In this document: positions 34,387-45,328 of the stretch, piece after piece
How the letters are laid out: every line of letters starts with the position of its first letter
Position numbering within the stretch: the stretch's first letter is position 1
Assembly: GCF_022682495.2 (NCBI RefSeq)
Contig: NC_071389.1
Span: forward strand, 100,171,951 to 100,235,950
Length of the DNA: 64,000 nt
Origin: Desmodus rotundus
Lineage: Eukaryota > Chordata > Mammalia > Chiroptera > Phyllostomidae
Direction: 5' to 3'
The notes under the pieces: model-generated
What the model saw: the letters and a program-made list of their open reading frames with translations, nothing else
Database searches by the model: none
What the model was told of the DNA's origin: nothing
Position numbers and translations under genes: made by a program

Positions 34387-36172
34387 TGTTTGTGAGGCTC
34401 TTCTTGTTGGCCTCTGCTTCTTAAATTGCTCTATTCTGACTCCCTCGGTGTATGATATGAACTTCTATGGTAGAATGCCAATGGGATTCGGTGGTGCTGT
34501 GTCCTTAATCTCCTGTGCTCACTGGTCTTGAGCTGACGTTTATGTGTTTCACACGGTCGAACTCTAGTCTTTTCAGCACTCCAGGTTTTGTTGTCTCACC
34601 TGTGGGAAAAAGAGAAAGGGGGGAAGAAAGAAAAGAAAAAAAAACCAAAAACAATACAAAGATGGGAAGGAGGGAAAAAGGAAATAGAAAAGGAGGAAAG
34701 GAAGGAAGGAGGGAAGAAGGAATAAAGAAAGATCGGAGGCAAGATAAGAAGGAATTTTAACAAAAATTAAAACATAGAAATAGATAAAAGAAGGCAGGAA
34801 GAAGACATAAAAATGGTAAAGGATGGGCGGAAGAAGGAATGAAGAAAAAAAAGAGAGAGAGGAAGAAGGAATTCAGGGGGAAAGGAGAAAAAAAATCTCC
34901 TGCTGGCTTTAAACCGGTCAGGTTAGTTCTGCTGGTGTCCTGTCTGTGCAACGGGAGGGGGTGGTTGGAAGGATTGGTTTCACTTTTCTCCCTTCCTGGG
35001 TCACATTCTTTGCTGTTGTTCAGCCTGCAGACTCTCCTATCACTGCAGCTCCCCTCTGCTGGGTGTTCTGCCTTTGTCCTAGAGAGCTAGTAGGCCCTGC
35101 AGGGTGTGCAAGTGTTAGGTAGGCATTGTAGGTGTGGTCCCTGGCAGGCAATCAGGCTGTTGATCCGCCAATCCAGCAGCTTTTTTCTTGAGACGCGCAA
35201 GCAGGGCTCCAGCAGCTTTGGCTTGGGACACGTGCGTGCGCAGCAGGGGGATCCAGCTGCTTTCGGTTTGTGAGGCTCTCAAGCGGCTTTGTGTTTGGAG
35301 CGCGCAGCCGGCAGATTGAGCTGCCTGGGCTTGGGATGCTGGTGCACAGGCCGGGGATTCAGCCACCTTGGGGTTAGGACACTCGCAAGCAGCTTTATGC
35401 TTCGAAAACGCGCATCCAGCCGGCCCTGAGCTTGGTGAGCGCGCAGCCGGCTGAGCCAGAGGCCCTGTGCTTGGGGGGCCAATCCAGCCGCCCTGGGCTT
35501 GAGTCTCTGGGGCGGGCGGGGCCGCCCTGGGACTGAATCACGCGGCACTGGGTTCCGAGGTTTTGGGCCTGTGGGTGGAGCAGCTAGCCTCTGCTCCAGA
35601 TGATCTCGGAGGTTTCAGGTGTGGGCGCCCCTCCCGGGTTTCCTGTATGGGCCCCGTTCGCTAATCTGCGCGCGTGACCGGACCTCAGGTGCGCGCTGTG
35701 TCTCCGGTGCTGCTTATCCCATTCTCGCAGTCCAGGGGCGGAGGGGGGAGGGGCCCCAGGGGCCTCAGCTGCTACCGAGAGTTCTCAAACTAGCCCCTGA
35801 GTGTCTCTATTTTCTTTTTCTTTTTGAGAAATTCCTCCTTTTCAAGCCCCCCTGGTCCAATCAAGCACCTGGCTGCTCACAGCTCAGCCTGGCCCTCTCC
35901 CAAGACTCCTGCAGCAGCCCCTGCGCCAGGGCTGGCGCTTCTGCCGCCCTTGTACTGCGCGGTCCCGGGTCCCCGGGACCTTATTGTCCTAGAGCACTCT
36001 TCTTACTGTCAGATCTTTCAATGTCCTCTATCTTTGGTCTCTGATCTTCGTATATGCTGAAATACTGTTGGCTGTTCGCTCTGCTCCTCAGATCAGCTAG
36101 GTATTTCCCTGGCGTTGAGGGGAAGTGGACTCCGCTCCCACCTATGTTGCCACCATCTTCCTGCAAGTACTC
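34387..36172 (-). promoter_or_regulatory. L1-H 5'UTR with expanded CpG-rich repeat units
   Basis: The 5'UTR has the purine-rich (on + strand) tract at about 34610-34880 and the leader parts shared with B, C, G and I. At about 35160-35560 it has a GC- and CpG-rich array not present at this length in the other copies. Units of roughly 40-60 bp share a core like CCAGC-GC-TTGGGCTTGG and GCGCGCAGCCGG. By eye there are about seven or eight degenerate units. Copy I has only traces at the same place (43100-43170). Repeat arrays in L1 5'UTRs can act as promoter modules, as in rodents; here that is inference. Confidence 0.75.
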
Positions 36173-36406
36173 GAAAAAGCCCATCTTTTGAAGGGGTCTC
36201 ATAGAAGCAAAATATTTGCATGACATAAGGTTTAACTGCAAGAAAAGTTCAGTGCACAAGTTACTCCTGGATCTTGCTGGAAATGAGGGAAATACAAAAG
36301 TCTCTCAAAACATAAGAGATTCTACCTTTTTAACTCTTTTATATTCTTTCCATACGATCATTGCAAAAAGTTGGGACCTCTATATCTTTAGGGGGATCAT
36401 TTTTAA

Positions 36407-36626
36407 AGTGATTTTATTTATTTACTTTTAGAGAGAGGGGAAGGGATAGAGGAAGAGAGGGAGAGAAATATCGATGTACAAGAGAAATAATGACTGGTTG
36501 CCTCTTGCACACCCTCATCTGGGGACCTGGCCCACAAGCCAGGAATGCACCCTGACTAGAATTGAATAGGTGACCTTTCGTTTGGCAGACCAGCACTCAA
36601 TCAACTGAGCCATGACAGCCAGGGGA
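36407..36626 (-). mobile_element. VES-type bat SINE (tRNA-derived), reverse strand
   Basis: On the minus strand the element starts CCCTGGCTGTCATGGCTCAG, the tRNA-like head of the VES family (polymerase III promoter A box). It runs through the conserved middle (GGCCAGGTCCCCAGATGAGG, GAGGCAACCAGTCATTATTT) to the CT-rich part and an AAATAAATAAA-like tail. The flanks GGGGGATCATTTTTAA (36391-36406) and GGGGGATTATTTTTTAA (36627-36643) are a diverged TSD. VES SINEs are known only from bats, so this is the best organism marker in the window. Confidence 0.88.
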
Positions 36627-36643
36627 GGGGGATTATTTTTTAA

Positions 36644-37074
36644 TCTAGAGAAACAATAGAACAGACATTTGGCATTTGTTTTGTTTTAAGGTATACTAAA
36701 AGAAAAGTTTTGAAAATATTGCATTAGAGCAAATTGAATCAATGCCATGTTGGAAAGTTTACACTGGATTAAATCCTCACATGAATCAAATTGGTGTATT
36801 GGGCTAAGGACAAGGGAGTAGGAAAGAAAGAAAAAAAGTATTTATTGTGATATATATATAATGCGTTAGAAAATGTGTTAAGCTTGGTCAGGAGATGCTA
36901 TGAGAAAGGACATTTGTACTCTGCAAAACCTGGGCATGTCAGCAGCAAATATTTATAGAAAGTCCAGAAACAGGCAGTATCATTAGGCACCATATCTGAT
37001 ATTCATGTGGGTTATTTAACTCTATAAATAGCATATTTATGCTATTAACTTATAGTCTCTATGAAAATATTTAC
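36644..37074. other. Spacer without recognisable gene
   Basis: AT-rich DNA between the VES SINE and L1-I, with a short (TA)n at about 36851-36862. No gene or clear repeat is seen. The last bases (37075-37087) are the left TSD copy of element I. Confidence 0.55.
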
Positions 37075-37342
37075 TTCAATAAACTTTTTTATAAATTTTA
37101 ATTTTTTATTGTTATTGAATTACACTTGTGTGCCTTTTCTCCCCATCCCTCCACCCCACCACAGATAAACCCCCTCCCTCCCCCACCTCCACCCTCCCCC
37201 TTGATTTTGTCCATGTGTCCTTTATAGTAGTTCCTGTAATCCCCTCTCCTCACTGTCCCCTCCTGCTCCCCATGACCATTGTTAGATTGTTCTTAACTTC
37301 AACGTTTCTGGTTATACTTTGTTTCCTTTTTAAATCTATTTA

Positions 37343-40300
37343 TTATATTCCAGTTAAAGGTGAGATCATATGGTATTTGTCCCTCACCATCTGGATTATT
37401 TCACTTATCGTAATGCTCTACAGTTTCATCCATACTGTTGCAAAGGGTAAAAGCTCCTTCTTTCTCTCTGCTGCATAGAATTCCATTGTGTAAATACACC
37501 ATCGTTTTTCGATCCACTACTTTGCTGATGGGCACATAGGTTGATTCCAGTACTTGGCTATTGTAAATTGTGCTGCTATGAACATTGGGGTGCACAGGTT
37601 CTTTTGGATTGGTGTTTCAGGGTTCTTAGGGTATAATCCCAGCAGTGGAATTGCTGGGTCAAAGGGCACTTCCATGTTTAGTTTTCTGAGGAAATTCCAT
37701 ACTGTTTTCCACAGAGGCCTCACCAGTCTGCATTCCCACCAACAGTGCACTAGGGTTCCCTTTTCTCTGCATCCTCTCCAACATTTGTTCGTGGATTTGT
37801 TTATGTTGGCCACTCTGACTGGTGTGAGATGGTACCTCATTGTGGTTTTAATTTGCATCTCTCTGATGGCTAGTGATGCTGAGCATCTTCTCTTATTTCT
37901 CTGGGCCCTCTGTATGTCTTCCTTGGAGAAGTGTCGTTCAAGTCCTTTGCCCATTTTTTAATTGGGTTGTTCGTCTTCTTGGAGTGGAGTCATGTGAGTT
38001 CTTTATATATTTTGGAGATCAGGCCATTGTCTGAGGTATCATTGGCAAATATGTTTTCCCATACTGTTGGTTCTCTTTGTAATTTAGTGCTGTTTTCTTT
38101 AACCATGCAGAAGCTCCTTATTTTGATGAGATCCCATTTGTTTATTCTTTCATTTATGTCCCTTGCTTTGGGGGACATGTCTGTGAGGATGTTGCTGTGT
38201 GGTATGTCTGAGATTTTCTTGCCAATGTTTTGCTCTAGGACTTTTATGGTGTTACAAATTATATTTAAGTCTTTTATCCATCTTGAGTTCATTTTTGTGT
38301 ATGGTGTAAGTTGGTGATCGAGTTTCATTTTTTTTTCACGTAGCTGTCGAGCTCCCCAACACCATCTGTGGAAGAGGCTATTTTTGCTCCATTTTATGCT
38401 CCTGCCTCCTGTGTCAAATATTAATTGACCATAAAGACTTGGATTTATTTCTGGGCTCTCTGTTCTGTTCCATTTTTCTATGTGCCTGTTTTTATGCCAG
38501 TAGCAGACAGTTTTGATTACAGTGGCCTTGTAATACATTTTAATACCAGGTATTGTGATCCCTCCTGTTTGTTCTTTTTTCTCAAAATTGCTACAGTATT
38601 CAGGGTCATTTATGGTTCCATATGAATTTCTGCAATGTTTCTTCTATATATGTGAAATATGTCATGGGTAGTCTAATAGGGATTGCATTGAATCTATAAA
38701 TTGCATTGGGTAATATGGCCATTTAGATGATGTTAATTCTTCCAATCCATGAGCATAGTGCATGCTTCCATTTGTTTGTGTCTTCCTTAATTTCTTTCTT
38801 CAGTGTTGTGTAGTTTTCTGAGTACAGGTCTTTTGCCTCCTTGGTTAGGTTTATTCCTAGGTACATTATTTTTTTTGTAGCTCTATCAAATGGGATTTTT
38901 TTCCTGATTTCTGTTTCAGCCGTTTCATTGTTGGTATACAGGAATGCCTTTGATTTCTCAGTATTGACTTTGTATCCAGCTGTTTTGCCAAATTCATTTA
39001 TTAGGTCAAGTAGTTTTTTGGTGGAGTCTATAGGATTTTCCATGTACACTACCATGTCGTCTGCAAACAGTGACAGTTTCATTTCCTCCTTTCCAAGTTG
39101 GATGCCTTTTATTGCTTTTTCTTGTGTGATTGCTGTGGCTAGGACTTCCAATACTATGTTGAATAGGTGTGGTGAGAGAGGGCATCCTTGTCTTGTTCCT
39201 GATCATAGTGGGAAAGCTCCAAGTTTTTGTCTATTAAGTATGGTATTGGCTGTAGGTGCTCTTATATGGCCTTTCTTATATTGAGGAATGCTCCCTGTAT
39301 TTGCACTTTGCTGAGTGTTTTTATCATAAATGGGTGCTGTATCTTATCAAATGCTTTTTCAGCATCTATTGATATCATCATGTGATTTTGTCTTTGCAGT
39401 TATTGATGTGAGGTATTATGTTTATTGATTTGCGAATATTGTACCTTCCTTGCATCCCTGGGATGAATCCCACTTGGTCATGGTGTATGATCTTTTTAAT
39501 GTATTGCTGAATGCGGTTTGCCAATATTTTGTTGAGAATTTTAGCATCTATGTTTATCAGTGATATTGGCCTGAAGTTTTCTTTCTTTGTTGTGTCTTTA
39601 TCTGGTTTTGGGATTAGGAGGATGCTGGCTTCATAAAAAGAGTTTGGGAGTCTTCCATGAGTTTGGACTTTTTCGAATAGTCTGTGAAGGATAGGGGTTA
39701 GCTCTTCCTTAAATGCTTTGTAGAATTCTCCTGTGAAACCATCTGGTCCAGGGCTTTTGTTTCTCGGGAGTTTTTTGATGACTGCTTCAATTTCGTCTGC
39801 TGTTGTTGCTCTCTTCAGGTTTTCTGCTTCTTCTTCATTCAGTTTTGGAATGTTATATTTTTCTAGAAATGTGTCCATTTCACCTAGGTTTTCCAATTTC
39901 TTGGCATACAGTTCTTTGTAGTAATTTTTTACGATCCTTTTTATTTCTGTGGTATCAGTTGGAATCTCTCTTCTTTCATTTCTAATGGTGTTTAATTGGA
40001 TCCTCTCTCTGTTTTTCTCGATTAGCCTAATTAAAGGCTTGTCGATTTTGTTTATCTTTTCAAAGAACCAGCTCCTGGTTTCATTGATCCTGAGAATTAT
40101 GCTTTTAGTCTCTATGTCATTTAACTCTGCTCTGATCTTGGTTATTTCCTTCCTTCTGCTTGCTCTGGGCTGTCTTTGGTGTTGTTCCTCAAGTTTTTGT
40201 AGGTGTAGGGTTAGGTTGTTTGTTTGAAATGTTTCTATCTTTTTAAGGTAGGCCTGTACAGCTGTGATCTTCCCTCTCAGGACTGCTTTTGCTGTGTCCC

Positions 40301-41158
40301 ATAGGTTTTGGGTTGTTGTGAGTTCATTTTCATGTGTTTCCAGAACGTTTTTGATTTCTTCCCTAATCTCGTTCTCGACCCATTCATTGTTTAATAGCAT
40401 GCTATTCAGTATCCATGATTTTGAGTGTATTGGGTTTTTTCCTTTGTGGTTGGTTTCTCGTTTCAGTCCCTTGTGGTCAGAAAAAATGCTTGATATGATT
40501 TGAATATTATTGAATTTGTTGAAGCTTGCTTTGTGTGCTATCATGTGGTCTATCTTTGAAAATGTTCCAGGTATACTTGAAAAGAATTTGTATTTTGCCC
40601 TTTGGGATGAAGGGGTCTATATATATCAGTTAAGTCCATTTCCTCTAGGGTATTGTTAAGTTACACAATATCCTTGTTGATATTTTATTTGGAAGACCTG
40701 TCCATTTTTGACAGTGGGGTGTTAAAGTCCCCTACTATAATTGTGTTGCTGTCAATATCTTCCTTGTATTTCTTCAAGATTTTCTTTATGTATTTGGGTG
40801 CTCCTATGTTGGGTGCAGATATCTTTACAATGTTTATGTCTTCTTGGTGGTTTCTTCCTTTGAGTATTATGAAGTGACCTTCTGGGTCTCTCTTAATGGC
40901 TCTTCTTTGGATGTCTATTTTGTCTGATATGAGTGTTGCTACCCCTGCTTATTTTTCCTGTCCGTTTGCTTGGAAAATTTGTTTCCAGTCCTTCACTTTC
41001 AGTCTGTGTAGGTCTTCTGTCCTGAGATGGGTCTCTTGTATGTAGCATATGTGTGGGTCATGTTTTCCTTTCCATTCAGTTATTCTATGTCTTTTGATTG
41101 GAGCATTTAATCCATTTACGTTTAAGGTTATTATCCATAGGTAGTTATTCATTGCCAT
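37343..41158 (-). pseudogene. L1 ORF2, several lesions, element I
   Basis: The start ATG is at 41156-41158 ([20 protein letters not shown]). The endonuclease is readable with QETHLRTED, GDFNTPLSKMDRSS and SDHKGLK. A nonsense codon lies at about residue 70 (FQANGQEK-stop, 40949) and another after the DRSSK block. From 40544 to 39378, 388 codons are open and include the first RT blocks ([20 protein letters not shown]). One base is missing near 39387. The active site [12 protein letters not shown] (about 39050-39075) is intact in 39151-38723. The C-terminal part (37954-37517) has [18 protein letters not shown]. The normal stop is at 37343-37345. Confidence 0.95.
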
Positions 41159-41204
41159 TTTTTCCTACCTGTGTTCCTCTCTCTTTCTCTTTTCCTTCCT
41201 TTCC

Positions 41205-42128
41205 TCAAAGCAGTCCCTTTAGCATCTCTTGCAGGGCTGGTTTTGTGGAAGTGTATTCTTTTAGACTTCTTTTGTCTGGGAAACTCTTTATTTGGCCTTT
41301 TATCTTGATTGAGAGCCTTGCTGGGTAAATTAGCCTTGGTTGCAGGCCTCTGGTTCTCATTACTTGGAATATTTTTGGCCATTCTTTTCTGGCTTGAAAC
41401 ATTTCCATTGAGAAGTCAGTTGCTAACCTTATTGGGGCTCCCTTGTATGTTGCTTCCTGTTTCTCCCTTGCTACCTTTAAGATCCTCTCTTTGTCTTGGA
41501 ATTTTGCCATTTTAATTATGATGTGTCTTGCAGTGGGCCTCTTTGGGTTCCTCTTGCTTGGGCCTCTCTGTGTTTCCTGCATTTGGGTGACTTTTTCTCT
41601 CATCAGATTAGGGAAATTTTCCATCATTACTTTTTCAAACAGGTGTTCTATCCCTTGCTCTTCTTCTTCTCCTTCTGGTATTCCTATTATACGGATATTG
41701 TTACATTTCATGTTGTCCTGCATTTCTCTGCATCCCTCTGAATTCTTTCTGAGCCTCTTTTCCTTTTCTTGCTCTTTCTGGGTGTTTTTTTCTACTTTGT
41801 CCTCCCGATCACTGATCCGATCCTCTGCTTCATCAAGTCTGCTTTTCATTCTTTCTACTGTGTTCTTCAATTCAGAAATTGTATTCTTAATTTCTTGTTG
41901 GCCCTTGCTGATAGTTTCTATTTCCTTTTTCATGTTGATATAGTTTGCATTGAGTTCTTTGTAGTTTTCCTGTACCTTCTGGTAGTTCTGTGTTAGCTCA
42001 GCGAGCTTCCTGATAACCATTGCTTTGAACTCAGTATCTGATTGTTGACTTGCCTCTTTTTCAGTTAACATTCTTTCTGAGGCTTCCTCCTTTCCTTTCA
42101 TTTGAAGATTGTTTCTTTGTCTTCCCAT
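41205..42128 (-). CDS. L1 ORF1p, intact 307 codons, element I
   Basis: This is the only uninterrupted full-length L1 ORF1 in the window. ORF1p is a trimeric RNA-binding and nucleic-acid chaperone protein that forms the L1 ribonucleoprotein in the cytoplasm. In order it has a basic N-terminal tail (MGRQRNNLQMKGKEEASER), a heptad coiled coil at about residues 40-135 (MKKEIETISKGQQEIKNTIS), an RRM-like domain at about 140-240 (NIRIIGIPEGEEEEQGIEHL, then FPNLMREKVTQMQETQRG), and a C-terminal domain ending TKPALQEMLKGLL. The start is supported by the same ATG and MGRQRNN in C, G and H. ORF2 begins 46 nt downstream on the minus strand. It is a retrotransposon frame, not a host gene; expression is unknown. 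Confidence 0.92.
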   Translation of the reverse strand: MGRQRNNLQMKGKEEASERMLTEKEASQQSDTEFKAMVIRKLAELTQNYQKVQENYKELNANYINMKKEIETISKGQQEIKNTISELKNTVERMKSRLDEAEDRISDREDKVEKNTQKEQEKEKRLRKNSEGCREMQDNMKCNNIRIIGIPEGEEEEQGIEHLFEKVMMENFPNLMREKVTQMQETQRGPSKRNPKRPTARHIIIKMAKFQDKERILKVAREKQEATYKGAPIRLATDFSMEMFQARKEWPKIFQVMRTRGLQPRLIYPARLSIKIKGQIKSFPDKRSLKEYTSTKPALQEMLKGLL

Positions 42129-43787
42129 TGTTTGTGAGGCTCTACTTGTTGGCCTCTGCTTCTTAAATTGCTCTATTCTGACTCCCTGGGTTTATGGTAT
42201 GAATTTCTATGGTAGAATGGCAGTGGGATTCAGTGGTGCCATTTCCTTAATGTCCTGAACTCAGTGGTCTTGAGCTGACGTTTATGGGTGTAACATGGTC
42301 TAACTCTGGTCTTTAGAGCACTCCAGGTTTTATTGTCTCACTTGTTGGAAAAGAGAAACGGGAAAAAAAAGGAGAAGGGAAGGAGGAGAAAAGGGAATAG
42401 AAAAGGAAAGGAAGGCAGGAAAAAGGAATAAAGAAAGATCGGAGGCAAGATAAGAAGGAATTTTAACAAAAATTAAAACAAAACTATAAATAAAAGAAGG
42501 CAGCTAGAAGGAATAAAAAAGGTAATGGATGGAAGGAAGAAGGAATAAAAAAATAAAGAATGACAGAAAGGAAGAAGAAATTCAGGGGGCAAGGAGGAGG
42601 AAAAAAAAAGAAAGCCTTCTGGTGGCTTTAAATCAGTCAGGTTAGTTCTGCTTGTCTTCCTGTCTGTGGAACGGGAGGGGGTGGTTGGAACTATTGGTTT
42701 CACTTTTCTCGCTTCCTGAGCCACACTCTTCACTGTTGTTCAGCCTCCAATCCAGTTCTGCAGTGTTCTTCTGCTCCCCAGTAGGCCTTTAGTTCACCAG
42801 TTGTGCTGTCCTTGAGTTGTACCAGTTAGGGGCAACTCACACTCCACCTCCTGGCTCTTTGCTGTCTTAGATGCTAGGGGCTCTTGGTGCTCCTTTGGGG
42901 TATTTCAGCCCCCTACTGGGTCGAGTCTTTCCGGGGAATGCAGTCTCCCCTAGCCCTGCAGCTCCCTTCTGCTGGGCGTTCTGCCTTCCTCCTAGAGAGT
43001 CAGTAGGCCCTGCAGGGCTCTGTAAGTGGGGGCTTGGTAGGAGTTGTTCAAAACAGGTGCTTTTAGGTGTGGTCGCCTGCAGGCAGCCAGGCAGTTGATC
43101 AGCTGATCCGCCACTTTGGGCCTGGGTGGCATGGCTGGTAGGTCCACTGCTTTGCGCCTATGCATGGGGTAGCTAGTCTCTGCTCCAGGTGTGCATTTAC
43201 CCGAGGATTCAGGTGTGGGCGCCCAGCCGGTGTTTCAAGTGTGGGCGCCCAGCCAGGGTTTCAGTAGTGGGCCCCCAGTCCACCAATCTGGGTGTGCGCA
43301 ACCGGGCTTCAGGTGAGAGCTGGGGCTGCTTATCCTGCATTCACAGTCCAGGGGCTGAGGGGAGAGGGGCACCAGAGGTGGCTGCTGCTGTGGAGAGTTC
43401 TCTACCTAGCACCTGAGTTCCTCTATTTTCTCTTTTTCTGTTTGAGAAATTCTTCATATTCAAGGCTCCCTGGCCCAAACAAGCACATGGCTGCTCACAC
43501 AGCTCAGCCTGGCTCTCTCCCAAGAATCCTGCAGCAGACCCTGCACCTGGGCCTGGGGCTTCAGCCGCCCTGGTCCCAGTGCAGGTCCCAGGGACCTTAT
43601 TGTCCTTAAGCACTCTTCTTGCCGTCAGATCTTTCAATGTCCTCTATCTTTGGTCTCCGATCTTCATATATGCTGGAATACCATTGGCTGTTCGCTCTGT
43701 TCCTCAGATCATCTAGGTGTTTCACTGGTGTTGAGGGGAAGTGGACTCTGCTCCCACCTATCTCACTGCCATCTTCCCCCAATCAGA
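42129..43787 (-). promoter_or_regulatory. L1-I 5'UTR
   Basis: The 5'UTR has the leader (42129-42350), the purine-rich (on + strand) tract at about 42350-42620, the shared middle (CCCCCTACTGGG near 42909), and a GC-rich segment. The GC-rich segment has two copies of a roughly 30-base unit containing GTGTGGGCGCCCAGCC (about 43213 and 43241). The 5' terminal part ends in the conserved GGTGGGAGCAGAGTCCACTT (reverse here, about 43738-43760). It drives, at least in principle, the intact ORF1 downstream. Confidence 0.78.
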
Positions 43788-43797
43788 TTCAATAAAG

Positions 43798-43990
43798 TTT
43801 TATATATATGTGTTATACTTTGTTATATATATGTCATATATATGCCTTATATTTGTTGTGTATATGTCATATATATCTGTTATATATTTAACACAAATAT
43901 ACTATATTTGTGTTATATATGCTTGTTATACTTTGTTATATATATAACTATAACTATATATATATGCATATATATATATCTTAAGATACA
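43798..43990. repeat. AT-rich microsatellite / palindromic tract
   Basis: This is a run of TA, TATG and TATATC units directly beside the 5' end of L1-I. GTTATACTTTGTTATATATA occurs at about 43813 and again at about 43925, so part of the tract is a direct duplication. 43890-43914 is a near-perfect palindrome (AACACAAATA ... TATTTGTGTT). Such tracts are unstable and cruciform-prone. There is no coding content. Confidence 0.85.
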
Positions 43991-45204
43991 TCTTAAGACA
44001 TATATATCTCTTAAGAAAAATAATTACTTTTCTTAATACACCTTTCTAAAAGATTTTCTATTCTGTGTCTGGGAACACTCACATTTAGAATAAAAAAGAA
44101 AAAGGAAAGTTGAGGTACTCCCAATTCTCCTACTTGCTCTCCAATGGTAAGAGTCCCTAGTTTCATCAGAGCTCATCTTCTTATTTTCCAATCACAGGAC
44201 AATCACTAAGAGGGGAGACACCACTGACCACTTGCTGTGAATTTTAGAGAAGTTCTCTCTCTAAACAAAAGTAACTTCGCAGTGCTGATTCATCATCTAG
44301 CCCATAGAAAACAGCACAAGAAAAATGAGTGTGTCCATTAACTGTGGTATGAAATCTGTAACTCCATTCTCAGCTGTCCAAGTCTGCTGAGTCCTGTCAA
44401 GTGCATGGAGAAAGATAGGATCACTGGAAATGTTTCCAAGAGTTTTGGAAATAAAATTTTAACTCAGGCTTTGACACTTACTACACATGCACTTTTTAAA
44501 AAGCTGCATTACATGATGTTACAATTAGAAAGCAAAGATCAAAATGTGTTGTCACATGTAAATATAAAACAGAGGGCCATGCCTTATAGCACCTGCTTCA
44601 ATTTAACTACAGATGTGAAATGTTGATAGAAATTATCATTGGGGGGTGTTTTGTACTTTACATTATATCACAATTCACTTAATTGCTTCAGGCATGTTTT
44701 AATAAATTTGATCTTAATCCAATCAAGCAGAAATGTTATGAAAAATTTCTATAGTTATTAGAGTACCTGAATGTTTTTAAAGAACATGTTTTCAATGAAC
44801 ATGTTTTGTATTTATGAATTTAGGATTTGGTTGACATAGAATCTATGAAAATGCCAGGGACATGACACATGAGATTCTTACTCAATTAGAAGAAAATTTC
44901 ATTCCTTTAATTGAAAATCTCTAAGAGAATTTTGGAAGAAAACAAAAAGGAGACACAAAAGTCCCTTTTATTAACATTGAATCACACATACAGTTCTATC
45001 GACTCTGCATGGAGAGCCTGTGTACCTTTGACTGTGAGGGAGACAGACACAGTGAACAACCTGCGTCCAAGGGTGAGCTGCTGAGGGGTCCTGGCATTCC
45101 ACATGAAGCTCCCTTTGGTCAATCAACTTAAAAATAGCTCCCCACAAGGCTTGGTAGCTAGAGTTCAGAAATAAGTAAAAATAATGGAAATAATTAAGTA
45201 TTTG

Positions 45205-45262
45205 TGTTGATGAACTTTTCACAATGTCTGGCACATAATAAGCACTTAACAAAATGAAAGAA
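45205..45262 (+). repeat. Possible MIR SINE 3' end
   Basis: TGTCTGGCACATAATAAGCA followed by CTTAACAAAATG follows the MIR 3' end pattern (..CCTGGCACATAGTAAGC..CTCAATAAATG). The rest of the SINE cannot be traced. Pattern match only. Confidence 0.5.
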
Positions 45263-45328
45263 AACAAATCAAATGCCCAAAGGGCACAGTGAATATTAAA
45301 GTGAGAGGAACAATATATTTAACATAGG

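Larger units (their letters stand above)
29335..36172 (-). mobile_element. L1 element H, full length, with 12-bp TSD
   Basis: A 6.84-kb L1 on the minus strand. The tail is at 29335 and the 5' end at about 36160. GAAAAAGCCCAT at 29323-29334 is repeated at 36173-36184, a perfect TSD. On the minus strand it reads 5'UTR (36172-34387), ORF1 (34386-33455), a 47-nt gap, ORF2 (33407-29589) and 3'UTR. A few extra bases between the TSD and the canonical start (GTACTTGCAG on the minus strand) may be untemplated. It is one of the least damaged copies here. With G it forms a tail-to-tail inverted pair. Confidence 0.96.
37088..43787 (-). mobile_element. L1 element I, full length, with 13-bp TSD
   Basis: A 6.7-kb L1 on the minus strand. 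The tail begins at about 37088 and the 5' end is near 43780 (minus strand GGGGGAAGATGGCAGTGAG). The TSD is TTCAATAAACTTT (37075-37087) versus TTCAATAAAGTTT (43788-43800), with one difference. It carries the only intact full-length ORF1 of the window (42128-41205) and a damaged ORF2 (41158-37343). The 3'UTR and tail are complete. It has the same orientation as H, about 0.9 kb further right. Confidence 0.96.

Noticed and set aside
36407..36626. Possible tRNA gene on the minus strand
   Set aside because: The tRNA-like head belongs to a VES SINE. The tRNA fold is not conserved, and a SINE body, tail and TSD follow.
43213..43280. CRISPR-like direct repeats (GTGTGGGCGCCCAGCC units)
   Set aside because: There are only two units in a CpG-rich L1 5'UTR of a mammalian genome, with no unique spacers and no cas genes. 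They are 5'UTR repeats.
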